Below are positions 1 to 6,992 of a DNA stretch of 8,431 nt, piece by piece. This stretch comes from Flavipsychrobacter sp. (lineage in GTDB: Bacteria; Bacteroidota; Bacteroidia; Chitinophagales; Chitinophagaceae), in the NCBI GenBank assembly GCA_021156265.1, contig JAJNBR010000116.1:1-8431 (forward strand), read 5' to 3'. Under the pieces are notes generated by a model. The model saw only the letters and a program-made list of their open reading frames with translations. It made no database searches and was not told the DNA's origin. The position numbers were made by a program, and so were the translations under genes. How positions within the stretch are numbered: position 1 is the first letter of the stretch; each line of letters begins with the position of its first letter.

Positions 1-698
1 GGCCATTGCTCGTATATGCGCTGACCCAGCGTGTTCAATTCAAAATCTGCTCCGCGTATGCTCTCGCCTATGCACACAGCTTTGTGCACGGGTGTATGTG
101 CGAGGTCTATTTGATTTTCCTTCGCATAGTCTATCAGCTTCAGCATGAATGATGGTACAGCAACTATGCTGTTGCTTTGCAAACGGTTGATGGTATCCCA
201 TTGCATGGCGGGCAGTCCCGGCCCGGTGCGTACCAGTGCGGCGCCCAGCTGGCGGATGCCCTGGTAATAAGCCATACCCGCCATGAACTGCCTGTCGAGC
301 GTCAGCATGAGCTGGTAGATATCGCCGGGCTTGCCATCGGCACAGAGAAACGACTGGTGCTCGTTATAGGCAAGGCGCTGCAGGTCGTTCTCTGTAAGAG
401 CAATGGTCACAGGTTTGCCCAGTGTGCCCGAGGTGGCTGTGTATTCTTTTATATCGTGATCTGGTACGCAAAGGAAATCCCAGTTGTGCTCCTGCATATC
501 CGTTTTGCTGGTAGTAGGCAGGAACTCCAGGTCGCGTACAGATTTTATATTATCAATATTAAGTTTATGTTCTTTGAACAGCTTTTGGTAGAAAGGGGAG
601 CGCCCGCACACCCACTGCAGCAGCTGCCGTAGTGCGGCTGACTGGTAGTCGGTTTGCGTGTCCAAAGGCTCGAAAGCCAAACGGGGATGGAATTTCAT
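1..698 (-). CDS. PaaK-like (phenylacetate-CoA ligase family) adenylate-forming enzyme, N-terminal part
   Basis: This partial gene has its start in the window, and its C-terminal part lies beyond the left edge (232 codons visible). No stop interrupts the frame. Residues 21-40 (LRQLLQWV...SPFYQKLF) match the usual PaaK N-terminal helix followed by PFY. Residues 56-68 (DLEFLPTTSKTDM) match the family's 'DL..LP.T.K.D' stretch. The ATP-binding P-loop is TSGTLGKP at residues 89-96, one residue off the common TSGTTGKP. IGES at 210-213 falls where PaaK enzymes carry the G[AG]E motif. Family knowledge says such enzymes activate a carboxylate as an acyl-AMP and often transfer it to CoA. The middle of the protein diverges from true PaaK, so the substrate is unknown and phenylacetate is not implied. 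The start at 698 is the first ATG ahead of the conserved helix. It has no good ribosome binding site. The gene is divergent from guaB, with 98 nt between the starts. Confidence 0.78.
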   Translation of the reverse strand, partial: MKFHPRLAFEPLDTQTDYQSAALRQLLQWVCGRSPFYQKLFKEHKLNIDNIKSVRDLEFLPTTSKTDMQEHNWDFLCVPDHDIKEYTATSGTLGKPVTIALTENDLQRLAYNEHQSFLCADGKPGDIYQLMLTLDRQFMAGMAYYQGIRQLGAALVRTGPGLPAMQWDTINRLQSNSIVAVPSFMLKLIDYAKENQIDLAHTPVHKAVCIGESIRGADFELNTLGQRIYEQW

Positions 699-762
699 GC
701 CCTGTAAAAGTTTTGTCCAAAGTACAAGGAATACGCCTATCCACCTATATCAAAAACCAATT

Positions 763-793
763 TTTCATTTTTCAGAATGCCGCCCTATCTTTG
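763..793 (+). promoter_or_regulatory. Bacteroidota-type promoter of guaB
   Basis: TATCTTTG at 786-793 is an exact match to the Bacteroidota -7 consensus TAnnTTTG. A T-rich stretch with TTTC at 763-766 lies 19 nt upstream, in the place of the -33 element (TTTG/TTG). Because the -7 box ends only three bases before the guaB ATG, transcription should begin at or within a few bases of the start codon. The assignment rests on motif and spacing alone. Confidence 0.7.
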
Positions 794-796
794 CAC

Positions 797-2266
797 ATGG
801 CTGCAAAATCCAAGTTCTACGGCGAGGGCCTCACATTCGATGATGTGCTCCTTGTGCCTTCCTACTCCGAAGTATTGCCCAACGAGGTAAGTTTAGCTAC
901 CCAATTAACAAAAGACATCCGCCTGAACGTACCAATGGTTTCCGCCGCTATGGATACCGTTACGGAGGCTAATTTAGCTATTGCGCTGGCCCGAGAAGGT
1001 GGTATCGGCATCCTGCACAAAAATATGAGTGTAGAGCGCCAGGCCGAGCACGTACGCAAAGTAAAACGGAGTGAGAGCGGCCTGATCGTTGACCCGATCA
1101 CCCTGCGCCCCGATGCTACTGTAGGTGACGCGCTGAAGATGATGCGCGAGAACCGCATAGGTGGTATCCCCATAGTAGACGCTAGTCATTTGCTGGTAGG
1201 TATACTTACCAACCGTGATCTGCGTTTTGAGAAAAACATGAAACGCAAAGTAAGCGAGGTGATGACCCGCGAGAACCTGGTAACCGCATCAGCAGGTACC
1301 AGCATGGGCAAGGCCGAAGGCATACTGGAAGAATACAAGATCGAAAAACTGCCGATAGTAGATAAGAAAGGCAAGCTGATAGGCCTCATCACCTTCCGCG
1401 ATGTGCAGAACCTGAAGAGCCACCCGCTTGCTGCCAAAGATAGTACGGGCCGTCTCTTAGTAGGCGCAGCCATCGGCATCACTAAAGATACCATGGAGCG
1501 TGCCGAAGCGTTGAAAGCCGCAGGTGTTGACGTATTGGTACTAGACAGCTCGCACGGTCACTCGAAAGGTGTGCTGGAAGCAATGAGCCGCGTTAAGAAA
1601 GCATTTAAAACAATCCCGATAATAGGTGGTAACGTAGCAACGGCTGCAGGTGCAAAAGCGTTGGCCGATGCAGGTGCTGATGCCGTGAAAATAGGTGTAG
1701 GTCCGGGTTCTATCTGTACCACACGTATCGTAACGGGTGCAGGCGCTCCGCAGCTTACGGCTATCATGGAAGCAGCCAGCGTGCTGAAACGCCGCGGTAT
1801 CCCGGTAATTGCTGACGGCGGTATCCGTTATACGGGCGATATGGTAAAAGCTATAGCAGCAGGTGCATCGTGCATCATGGCAGGTTCCATCTTCGCAGGT
1901 ACTGAAGAAAGTCCCGGAGAGACCATCATTTATGAAGGCCGTAAGTTCAAAGGCTACCGTGGTATGGGTTCGCTGGAGGCGATGCAGGAAGGTTCTAAAG
2001 ACCGGTACTTCCAGGACAGTGAAGCGGATGCGAGGAAGCTGGTTCCTGAAGGTATCGTGGGCCGTGTGCCTTACAAAGGCATGGTGAGCGAGGTGATACA
2101 GCAGTTTGTAGGTGGCCTGCGCGCAGGGATGGGACTGACAGGTTGTAAAGACATCAAGGCACTGCAGGATGATGCACAGTTCGTACGCATTACTTCAGCG
2201 AGCATGGCAGAAAGTCACCCGCACAATATCGTGATCACCAAGGAAGCGCCGAATTACAGCAGGTAA
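797..2266 (+). CDS. guaB: IMP dehydrogenase (GuaB)
   Basis: This 489-residue cytosolic enzyme oxidises IMP to XMP with NAD+, the committed step of guanine nucleotide synthesis. Its length is normal for bacterial GuaB. The N-terminus has the family signature GLTFDDVLLVP (residues 11-21). A two-CBS regulatory (Bateman) insert occupies about residues 95-205, inside the TIM barrel. The NAD-binding segment DSSHGHS is at 250-256. The catalytic loop GVGPGSICTTR at 300-310 carries Cys307. Phosphate-binding ADGGI is at 339-343. The mobile flap has the Arg403-Tyr404 pair (KDRYFQ) that activates water, followed by EGIVGRVPYKG at 418-428. An in-frame ATG at 632 would add 55 residues, but these have no family character and that start would lie upstream of the promoter, so the start is placed at 797. 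The gene ends at a strong terminator and is transcribed alone. All catalytic residues I can check are present. Confidence 0.98.
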   Translation: MAAKSKFYGEGLTFDDVLLVPSYSEVLPNEVSLATQLTKDIRLNVPMVSAAMDTVTEANLAIALAREGGIGILHKNMSVERQAEHVRKVKRSESGLIVDPITLRPDATVGDALKMMRENRIGGIPIVDASHLLVGILTNRDLRFEKNMKRKVSEVMTRENLVTASAGTSMGKAEGILEEYKIEKLPIVDKKGKLIGLITFRDVQNLKSHPLAAKDSTGRLLVGAAIGITKDTMERAEALKAAGVDVLVLDSSHGHSKGVLEAMSRVKKAFKTIPIIGGNVATAAGAKALADAGADAVKIGVGPGSICTTRIVTGAGAPQLTAIMEAASVLKRRGIPVIADGGIRYTGDMVKAIAAGASCIMAGSIFAGTEESPGETIIYEGRKFKGYRGMGSLEAMQEGSKDRYFQDSEADARKLVPEGIVGRVPYKGMVSEVIQQFVGGLRAGMGLTGCKDIKALQDDAQFVRITSASMAESHPHNIVITKEAPNYSR

Positions 2267-2287
2267 GTGTAGTATATATCAATATAG

Positions 2288-2311
2288 AAAGCCCCGCAAT
2301 TGCGGGGCTTT
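2288..2311. terminator. Bidirectional intrinsic terminator between guaB and the convergent serine hydrolase gene
   Basis: This is a perfect 12+12 inverted repeat with a GCCCCGC/GCGGGGC core flanked by AAA and TTT. It can fold as a GC-rich hairpin with a run of T after the stem on either strand. It sits 21 nt after the guaB stop and 22 nt beyond the stop of the convergent minus-strand gene, so it should end both transcripts. The downstream T-run is longer on the plus strand (TTTT then AGTTTATA) than on the minus strand (TTT then CTATATT). Confidence 0.9.
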
Positions 2312-2333
2312 TAGTTTATAGAAACTCAATTAA

Positions 2334-3539
2334 CTACTCTTCTGATTCAAAATCGCCGGTCGCTTCCATGTTCTTCACCAGGCCGTAAACAACGGGAGCC
2401 TGCTTGTAAACGCTGGCGTTGTATTTATTTCCCAGCATAATGATCGTGATATTCTGCTCTACAAAGCGATAGAATACCGTATTGTTGCCGTGCCACCAGC
2501 CGTTATGGTAGATCACGCGTTCTTTACCGGGATTAAGCTTCATGCGCCAGCCCAGGCCATAATTATTAACGCCTTTTTTCTCAAACGAATAGGGAGCGTA
2601 GGCCATTGCCAATGTCTCTCTGTTGAGCAGTGCATGATTATAAAATGATTGATCCCAGCGATACATATCCTGCACGGTGCTGTAGATGCCTTTATCGCCG
2701 TCCACGCCATCGGCAAACATTACCGGCTCGCGCGCCCAGTTGCGTCCGTAGCTGATAGTAGCCGTAGCAGGCAGTCCTTTTTCCGCCTCATATACAAAAG
2801 TGTTCTTCATGCCCAGCGGCTCAAAGATGAATTTACGCATGAAATCAGGATAGCGCATATCAGTAGCGGCTTCAATAACAAGCGCCAGGAAGGCGTAATT
2901 GCTGTTGCTGTATTTAAAACGTGCATCCGGCCTGAACTCGAGTCCCGGTTTGTACCGGATGAACATGTCGAGCATCTGGTTGTTGTTGATGGGCGTTTTC
3001 TGATCTTTCCTGTATGCGGGTATCCATTTATAATAATCAGGCAGGCCTGAACGGTGGTTCAGCAGCATCTTCACCGTAATGTTGGGATAAGGGAACGTAG
3101 GCAGGTATTCCTGTACAGGGTGGTTGATGTTGATGAAATTATGCTGGTGTAAATAAAGCACGGCTGTACCTGTAAATGTTTTTGATACCGATGCCAGCTG
3201 CACAGCGCTGTTAGGGCGCAGTCTTAGTCCTGTTTCGCGGTTGGCCATGCCGAAATAGCGTTCATATAATACTTTGCCGTTGTGACCTACCAACACGCTA
3301 CCATTAAAGCCTGTGCCTGCAAAGCGGCGGAAGAAGCCATCAAGCCTGTTGAAAACAGCTTTATATTCAGCCTGCGTAGTATCTGCATACTGCAGCGGCG
3401 AGCTGGGTAATACTTTTGTTGGTTCATCAGGTGGCGGCGCCGGATTCGCAACTGCGGGTTGCGGATTGCTGTTGCACGCAATGAATAAAAGCGACAGGAG
3501 GAATATGGTAGCTATATATGGAAAAAAGTATTTGCGCAT
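2334..3539 (-). CDS. Lipoprotein serine hydrolase, beta-lactamase/penicillin-binding-protein-like fold
   Basis: This is a 401-residue serine hydrolase of the beta-lactamase family (Pfam Beta-lactamase type; class C/esterase/D-peptidase group). The N-terminus is a lipoprotein-like signal: charged MRK, a hydrophobic stretch to about residue 21, then Cys22 as the probable lipidated residue (FIAC, an imperfect lipobox). A Pro/Ala/Asn-rich linker runs to about residue 47. The three active-site motifs are visible: SVSK at 117-120 (nucleophile Ser117, Lys120), YSN at 210-212 and HNG at 345-347. HNG, in place of KTG, is usual for the esterase/D-aminopeptidase side of the family. The substrate cannot be told; cell-wall peptide, ester or other amide are all possible, and antibiotic resistance should not be assumed. 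It lies 50 nt after acpH on the same strand, so it may be co-transcribed, though a candidate promoter precedes it. The start at 3539 gives a complete signal sequence. Confidence 0.87.
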   Translation of the reverse strand: MRKYFFPYIATIFLLSLLFIACNSNPQPAVANPAPPPDEPTKVLPSSPLQYADTTQAEYKAVFNRLDGFFRRFAGTGFNGSVLVGHNGKVLYERYFGMANRETGLRLRPNSAVQLASVSKTFTGTAVLYLHQHNFININHPVQEYLPTFPYPNITVKMLLNHRSGLPDYYKWIPAYRKDQKTPINNNQMLDMFIRYKPGLEFRPDARFKYSNSNYAFLALVIEAATDMRYPDFMRKFIFEPLGMKNTFVYEAEKGLPATATISYGRNWAREPVMFADGVDGDKGIYSTVQDMYRWDQSFYNHALLNRETLAMAYAPYSFEKKGVNNYGLGWRMKLNPGKERVIYHNGWWHGNNTVFYRFVEQNITIIMLGNKYNASVYKQAPVVYGLVKNMEATGDFESEE

Positions 3540-3562
3540 CTTCGTTAGACTATCGATTGTTG

Positions 3563-3570
3563 CAAAAATA
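3563..3570 (-). promoter_or_regulatory. Candidate -7 element for the serine hydrolase gene
   Basis: Read on the minus strand this is TATTTTTG, matching TAnnTTTG. It lies 23 nt before the hydrolase ATG in the short gap after acpH. I see no clear TTG at the expected -33 distance, so it may be weak or chance. If real, it lets the hydrolase be expressed separately from the upstream operon. Confidence 0.4.
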
Positions 3571-3589
3571 AAATTGCCTCCAAGCCAGA

Positions 3590-4177
3590 CTAATGGGTTA
3601 ACTCAACTTTAACAAAACTAACCATGTCGTCGATCAATTCATAATAACACTGTGCCAGTTGATAGTAGTTGGTAACAAAAATCTCATAAGCTTTATCCAC
3701 AGGCGGCATGTATTTGGCGCGCCGGTGCAGGCCACCCATCGATCGCTGTATGCCCGGCAGTGTGCGGTAACCATAGAGCCAGTTATGTTGCTGCATGTAA
3801 GGAAAATATGCAGCAAAAGTTTCGGGAAACCATTGGCTGTTTTGTTCCAGCGTTTTGTAAGTCTGCAGTGAAAATTCAAGCAGGTCTTTCTCTGAATTAA
3901 AATGCTTTGCATCGTTCGCCAGGAAGTGATCGAACAGTGTGTCCATCAGCGGGGCGGCATATAAACCATAGTCTTCGCGAAACCAGAGCTTGGCCCTGAG
4001 TGTAGCGGGGTGTACATCTGCGAATTGATCTATCTTCCGATGCAGCATTAAGCCCTTTTTAATGCCGTCGGGAAATTTATCCAGCGCCAGTTTACCTTTT
4101 ACGTGGTCGCCCATCATATTGCCGGTTAAAATCTCCGCATCGCCGAATGACAATACTGCGTGCCCCAAATAGTTCAT
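3590..4177 (-). CDS. acpH: Acyl carrier protein phosphodiesterase (AcpH family, formerly DUF479)
   Basis: This 195-residue protein is close in length to E. coli AcpH (193) and matches it along the sequence. The N-terminus is MNYLGH against MNFLAH. GNMMGDHVKG at residues 20-29 places Asp24 at the same position as the E. coli residue. Also present are LHRKID at 45-50, a WFRE stretch at 65-68 and DHF at 83-85. The family has a helical, HD-phosphatase-like fold, is cytosolic, and hydrolyses the phosphopantetheine arm from holo-ACP, giving apo-ACP. Whether this homologue has that activity is inferred from family membership. It starts 10 nt after the stop of the FUSC transporter gene with no ribosome binding site of its own, which suggests coupled translation in an operon. 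The start at 4177 aligns with the family N-terminus. Confidence 0.87.
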   Translation of the reverse strand: MNYLGHAVLSFGDAEILTGNMMGDHVKGKLALDKFPDGIKKGLMLHRKIDQFADVHPATLRAKLWFREDYGLYAAPLMDTLFDHFLANDAKHFNSEKDLLEFSLQTYKTLEQNSQWFPETFAAYFPYMQQHNWLYGYRTLPGIQRSMGGLHRRAKYMPPVDKAYEIFVTNYYQLAQCYYELIDDMVSFVKVELTH

Positions 4178-4187
4178 GCGGCTAAAA

Positions 4188-6377
4188 CTACGAAGTTAGC
4201 TCCAATTTCTCCGGGGCCAGTTGCCTGTCGGCCAGCTCATGCAGGTTCTGGTTCATAGCTTTCAGCTCAATGAGCATTTTTTCCATGTACACCAGCTGGT
4301 GCATGGTGAGTCCGAAAGGATATTGAAAGGTAAGAGATGGCACCTTGATCTTAGTTTTATTGTTGGGGTCTATCTTTTGCACCAGCAACAGGTTTTTGTT
4401 GAACCAGGCCAGGCAATGGTTGAGTAGCTCGCTGTGCGCTTCCGTAGGTTCAGAAAGTGTTTTGCGCGTTTCCTGCTCCATGTTGATATTGTTGAGCTCG
4501 CGGGTGAGGCGCACGTTGTGAGTGATGAGATGGTAATAAATAGCGTAGTTCTTTTTGTGCAGCGTAGGCTCCTGCATATAGCGGTTGAACGAATCGAACG
4601 CATTGCTGTTCTTAGATTCAGCGCTACGCTTGTTGCGTGTCCAGTTGGGGTTGCCATCGAGCGAGAGGAAGGTGGCCAGGAAATACTGGTAGTTGCAGCT
4701 GATGGCATTGGTGAGGTGCAGCGGCAGCCATTTTTTGTCCCAGTGCGGCAACAGGGCAAAGCCTGTGATAATAGCAATGGCAGAGCCGGCGATAGTGGAG
4801 AGGGTACGTGTCAGCAGCATCTGGTCGTCGGCAGAGGCTTCGAAGTTGAGCATGAGTACGAGGGTGATCGTTACAAAGAAAGCTGCCACAGAGTACCGCT
4901 TGCGTATATAATGCACCATCAGTACCAGGCAAACAAACAGGATGAACTCTTTCAGGTAGAGTCCTGCGGGGATGCGCAGCAACAATCCTCCTACTATGCT
5001 ACCCGCCACTGTACCGATGATACGCTCTATGCCTTTTTTAATAGTAGCTCCGAAATACGGCTGCATCACGATCATTGCGGTAAGCGGTATCCAGTAGCCG
5101 CGGTCTACCTGGTACCACTGCGCCAGGAACAGGCCGATGGCGGCGCCTACGGCTGTGCGCAGTGCATAGCGCGCGGTGAAGGTGTTGAAGTTGAACAGCA
5201 GCTGCAGGTTGCGCACCCAGTGTTTCGGGTGCAGCACCAGCAATGTCTTGATGAGCGAATAGGAACGGAACACTGCTTCGTCATCGCCCATTTCTTCCAG
5301 CCGCCCTATAGAACTTTCTATCAGCCGCACGGCACGTTCGGTAAGTTGTATGGTACGGCGCAGCGCTATATTCTGCGTGGTATCTTCTTCCAGGTCTTCT
5401 TCACGCAGCAGGGATATGAGTTTGTTGAGGCGCATGAGCCTCGAGGACAGCAACAGCTCTTCTTCCGGTTTCAATGTGATGACGTACACTGCCATCCTGT
5501 CGAGCGCCTGTTGCAGTGCCTTGAACACCGCGTGCATTTTCAGCTTGGTTTCGTTTGTTACATCACGGCGGCTGACGTCATCCAGCTCATCGCTGATAGC
5601 GATGATATGCGTGGCCACCAGCGCCGTGGCTTTGCGCAGCTGTGCTAAGGGATAGTCCCTGTCCTCTTCGCTGGACTGGCTGGCCGTCTTGCTGTAGAAA
5701 TGCAACGACTGGTCGATAGCTGAGCGTACTTCCTGTTCTCTAAGGTAAATGTTCCTGATGCTGCTGCGCTGAGATCTGCCATCCCATCCTTTGGCCACTG
5801 CATCTATCAGCGAGGCATTGGCTTTCCATATCAAAGCAATGGTACGGCGGTAGGGCTCGCGTGCGGGCATGAACATGAGGATGAACAAACCCACCAGCGC
5901 ATTCCAGCCGCCACCTATGGCTACGAGATTTAATCGGGCAAATAGCTCATCGGTCGTTCGCGTGGGAAAAGCGTTGGTCAGTATGAACATCAGGAATACG
6001 CTCACCGCTAACCCCTGACCGCGTTCGCCGAGGTTGCGGAACAAGCCGGCAATAAACCCTACCAATACCATGGCAACTGTTCCTATCCACACATTGTTGC
6101 CGGTGATGCTGCCCAATACCGCAAATAGTATGGCGAGTATGGCGCCGCCAAACAACACTCTTGCGCCCTGCCCGAACGATCCGCGCAACTCTACCCAGCA
6201 GATACACTCTGCTGTGAGCGACACCCAACTGGCCTCTACAATGTGGCCGGTGGACAAGCCAAATATCAGCGGAATTGTGGTGGCGATGGCCAGCCGCATT
6301 CCCCAGCTGAAAGTAGGTTCAAGAGTTTCCTGTTCTACAAGTTTGTGGAATTGCTGGTATGGAAGCTGTAAGCGCAT
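4188..6377 (-). CDS. FUSC/YccS-type inner-membrane transporter
   Basis: This 729-residue integral membrane protein of the FUSC (fusaric acid resistance/aromatic acid exporter-like) family is close in size to E. coli YccS and has the same duplicated layout. A first membrane bundle spans about residues 26-172. A helical soluble region, probably cytoplasmic, follows at about 175-385. A second bundle at about 400-545 contains the family signature: RGYWIPLTAMIVMQP at 426-440, then FGATIKKGIERIIGT at 442-456. A soluble tail of about 180 residues ends the protein. Known relatives are proposed to export aromatic acids or other small amphipathic compounds, but most have no proven substrate and none can be assigned here. 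The ATG overlaps the stop of the upstream thioredoxin-like gene by one base (TAATG), and acpH follows after 10 nt, so all three should be translated from one mRNA. No partner membrane-fusion protein is encoded in the window. Confidence 0.87.
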   Translation of the reverse strand: MRLQLPYQQFHKLVEQETLEPTFSWGMRLAIATTIPLIFGLSTGHIVEASWVSLTAECICWVELRGSFGQGARVLFGGAILAILFAVLGSITGNNVWIGTVAMVLVGFIAGLFRNLGERGQGLAVSVFLMFILTNAFPTRTTDELFARLNLVAIGGGWNALVGLFILMFMPAREPYRRTIALIWKANASLIDAVAKGWDGRSQRSSIRNIYLREQEVRSAIDQSLHFYSKTASQSSEEDRDYPLAQLRKATALVATHIIAISDELDDVSRRDVTNETKLKMHAVFKALQQALDRMAVYVITLKPEEELLLSSRLMRLNKLISLLREEDLEEDTTQNIALRRTIQLTERAVRLIESSIGRLEEMGDDEAVFRSYSLIKTLLVLHPKHWVRNLQLLFNFNTFTARYALRTAVGAAIGLFLAQWYQVDRGYWIPLTAMIVMQPYFGATIKKGIERIIGTVAGSIVGGLLLRIPAGLYLKEFILFVCLVLMVHYIRKRYSVAAFFVTITLVLMLNFEASADDQMLLTRTLSTIAGSAIAIITGFALLPHWDKKWLPLHLTNAISCNYQYFLATFLSLDGNPNWTRNKRSAESKNSNAFDSFNRYMQEPTLHKKNYAIYYHLITHNVRLTRELNNINMEQETRKTLSEPTEAHSELLNHCLAWFNKNLLLVQKIDPNNKTKIKVPSLTFQYPFGLTMHQLVYMEKMLIELKAMNQNLHELADRQLAPEKLELTS

Positions 6378-6862
6378 TAATTGTTCAGGGAGAGTTGTTT
6401 ATCTATCAGCACCTGCAATTGCTTAGCAGATATCATGCCCTCAAAGAAATTCTTGTATTCTGTTTTGTTGTTCACTATCAGTGTGGCAGGAATAGAACCT
6501 TGCCAGCGGTTATCGATCCTGGGAATGAAGTAGTTGGCATCGCTCTCGTTCAGCCATACTACTTCGTGCTGGAGCTTGCGCTTTTTTACGAACGACGCCA
6601 GCTTTTTGTAGTCCTTCGGAAAGTCCACGCTTACCAGCAAAACCTTTACAGGCCTGTTCTGGTAGGCATCTGCCATGTGGTCGAATTCGGGCAGCTCTTT
6701 GATGCAGGGGCCGCACCAGGTGGCAAAAAAGTTCACTATATATAAGGTGTCGCTATTGGCGTAGCGGTTCACCAGGTTGTCTACCTTGTAGACTGGTATT
6801 ACCTGCGCCTGCAATGCAGCTGCTACCATAATAAGGGCCACCAGGCCAATGAGTTTTTTCAT
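6377..6862 (-). CDS. Secreted thioredoxin-like protein (TlpA/ResA type)
   Basis: This 161-residue protein has a signal peptide and one thioredoxin domain. Residues 1-20 read as a Sec signal (MKK, then a hydrophobic core) with probable cleavage near ALQAQ, placing the protein in the periplasm. The active site WCGPC is at 49-53 (Cys50, Cys53) after the usual NFFATW strand. The cis-proline motif SIPAT has Pro125. TlpA/ResA-like proteins act as thiol-disulfide oxidoreductases, usually reductants, for cytochrome c maturation or other exported proteins. Neither partner nor direction can be read here. It lacks the extra N-terminal domain seen in many Bacteroidota TlpA proteins, so it is a minimal form. 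It is the first gene of the minus-strand cluster, has a recognisable promoter, and its stop codon overlaps the start of the FUSC gene. The start at 6862 gives a complete signal peptide. Confidence 0.88.
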   Translation of the reverse strand: MKKLIGLVALIMVAAALQAQVIPVYKVDNLVNRYANSDTLYIVNFFATWCGPCIKELPEFDHMADAYQNRPVKVLLVSVDFPKDYKKLASFVKKRKLQHEVVWLNESDANYFIPRIDNRWQGSIPATLIVNNKTEYKNFFEGMISAKQLQVLIDKQLSLNN

Positions 6863-6880
6863 GCACGTTTTATTGTAGAG

Positions 6881-6909
6881 TAAAGTTATTATTCTGCGCC
6901 TGTCGTCAA
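6881..6909 (-). promoter_or_regulatory. Bacteroidota-type promoter of the TlpA-FUSC-acpH operon
   Basis: On the minus strand, TTG (6907-6909) is followed by an 18-nt spacer and TAACTTTA (6881-6888). That is one mismatch from TAnnTTTG, with normal -33/-7 spacing. The predicted mRNA start would leave a leader of roughly a dozen bases before the ATG at 6862. It is called from motif only. Confidence 0.55.
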
Positions 6910-6964
6910 TATATCAATTATTTAAAACTGTCATAAAAAAACTATACTTATCCGTCATTTGCTT

Positions 6965-6972
6965 TAGGTTTG
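6965..6972 (+). promoter_or_regulatory. Candidate -7 element for the acyl-CoA carboxylase gene
   Basis: TAGGTTTG is an exact TAnnTTTG match, placed 20 nt before the ATG at 6993, which predicts a short leader. I do not see a clear TTG/TTTG at the ideal upstream distance. The 130-nt gap 6863-6992 thus appears to hold two divergent promoters separated by an AT-rich core (about 6910-6950). I see no convincing operator repeat in it. Confidence 0.55.
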
Positions 6973-6992
6973 TTGCTGATTTTCAAAAATTA

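Noticed and set aside
177..632. Plus-strand open frame of 151 codons at the left side
   Set aside because: The opposite strand carries a clear PaaK-family reading frame across the same bases, and the plus-strand translation shows no family signature.
718..725. Possible minus-strand -7 box (GTACTTTG) for the PaaK-like gene
   Set aside because: It matches only the TTTG half of the consensus, and the nearest TTTG upstream is too far away (25 nt), so no promoter is called.
632..796. A 55-residue N-terminal extension of IMP dehydrogenase from the upstream in-frame ATG
   Set aside because: The extra residues resemble no IMPDH extension, overlap the divergent gene's start and the promoter, and the family N-terminus fits the ATG at 797.
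2334..3539. Reading the serine hydrolase as an antibiotic-resistance beta-lactamase
   Set aside because: It has HNG rather than KTG as the third motif, a lipoprotein anchor and no resistance context. The fold covers many esterases and peptidases, so a resistance role is unsupported.
4434..5648. A long (404-codon) plus-strand open frame antisense to the FUSC transporter
   Set aside because: It lies wholly within a well-supported gene on the other strand. Its product is rich in Gln, His, Arg and Cys with no recognisable domain, as expected of an antisense shadow. There is no promoter or start context for it.
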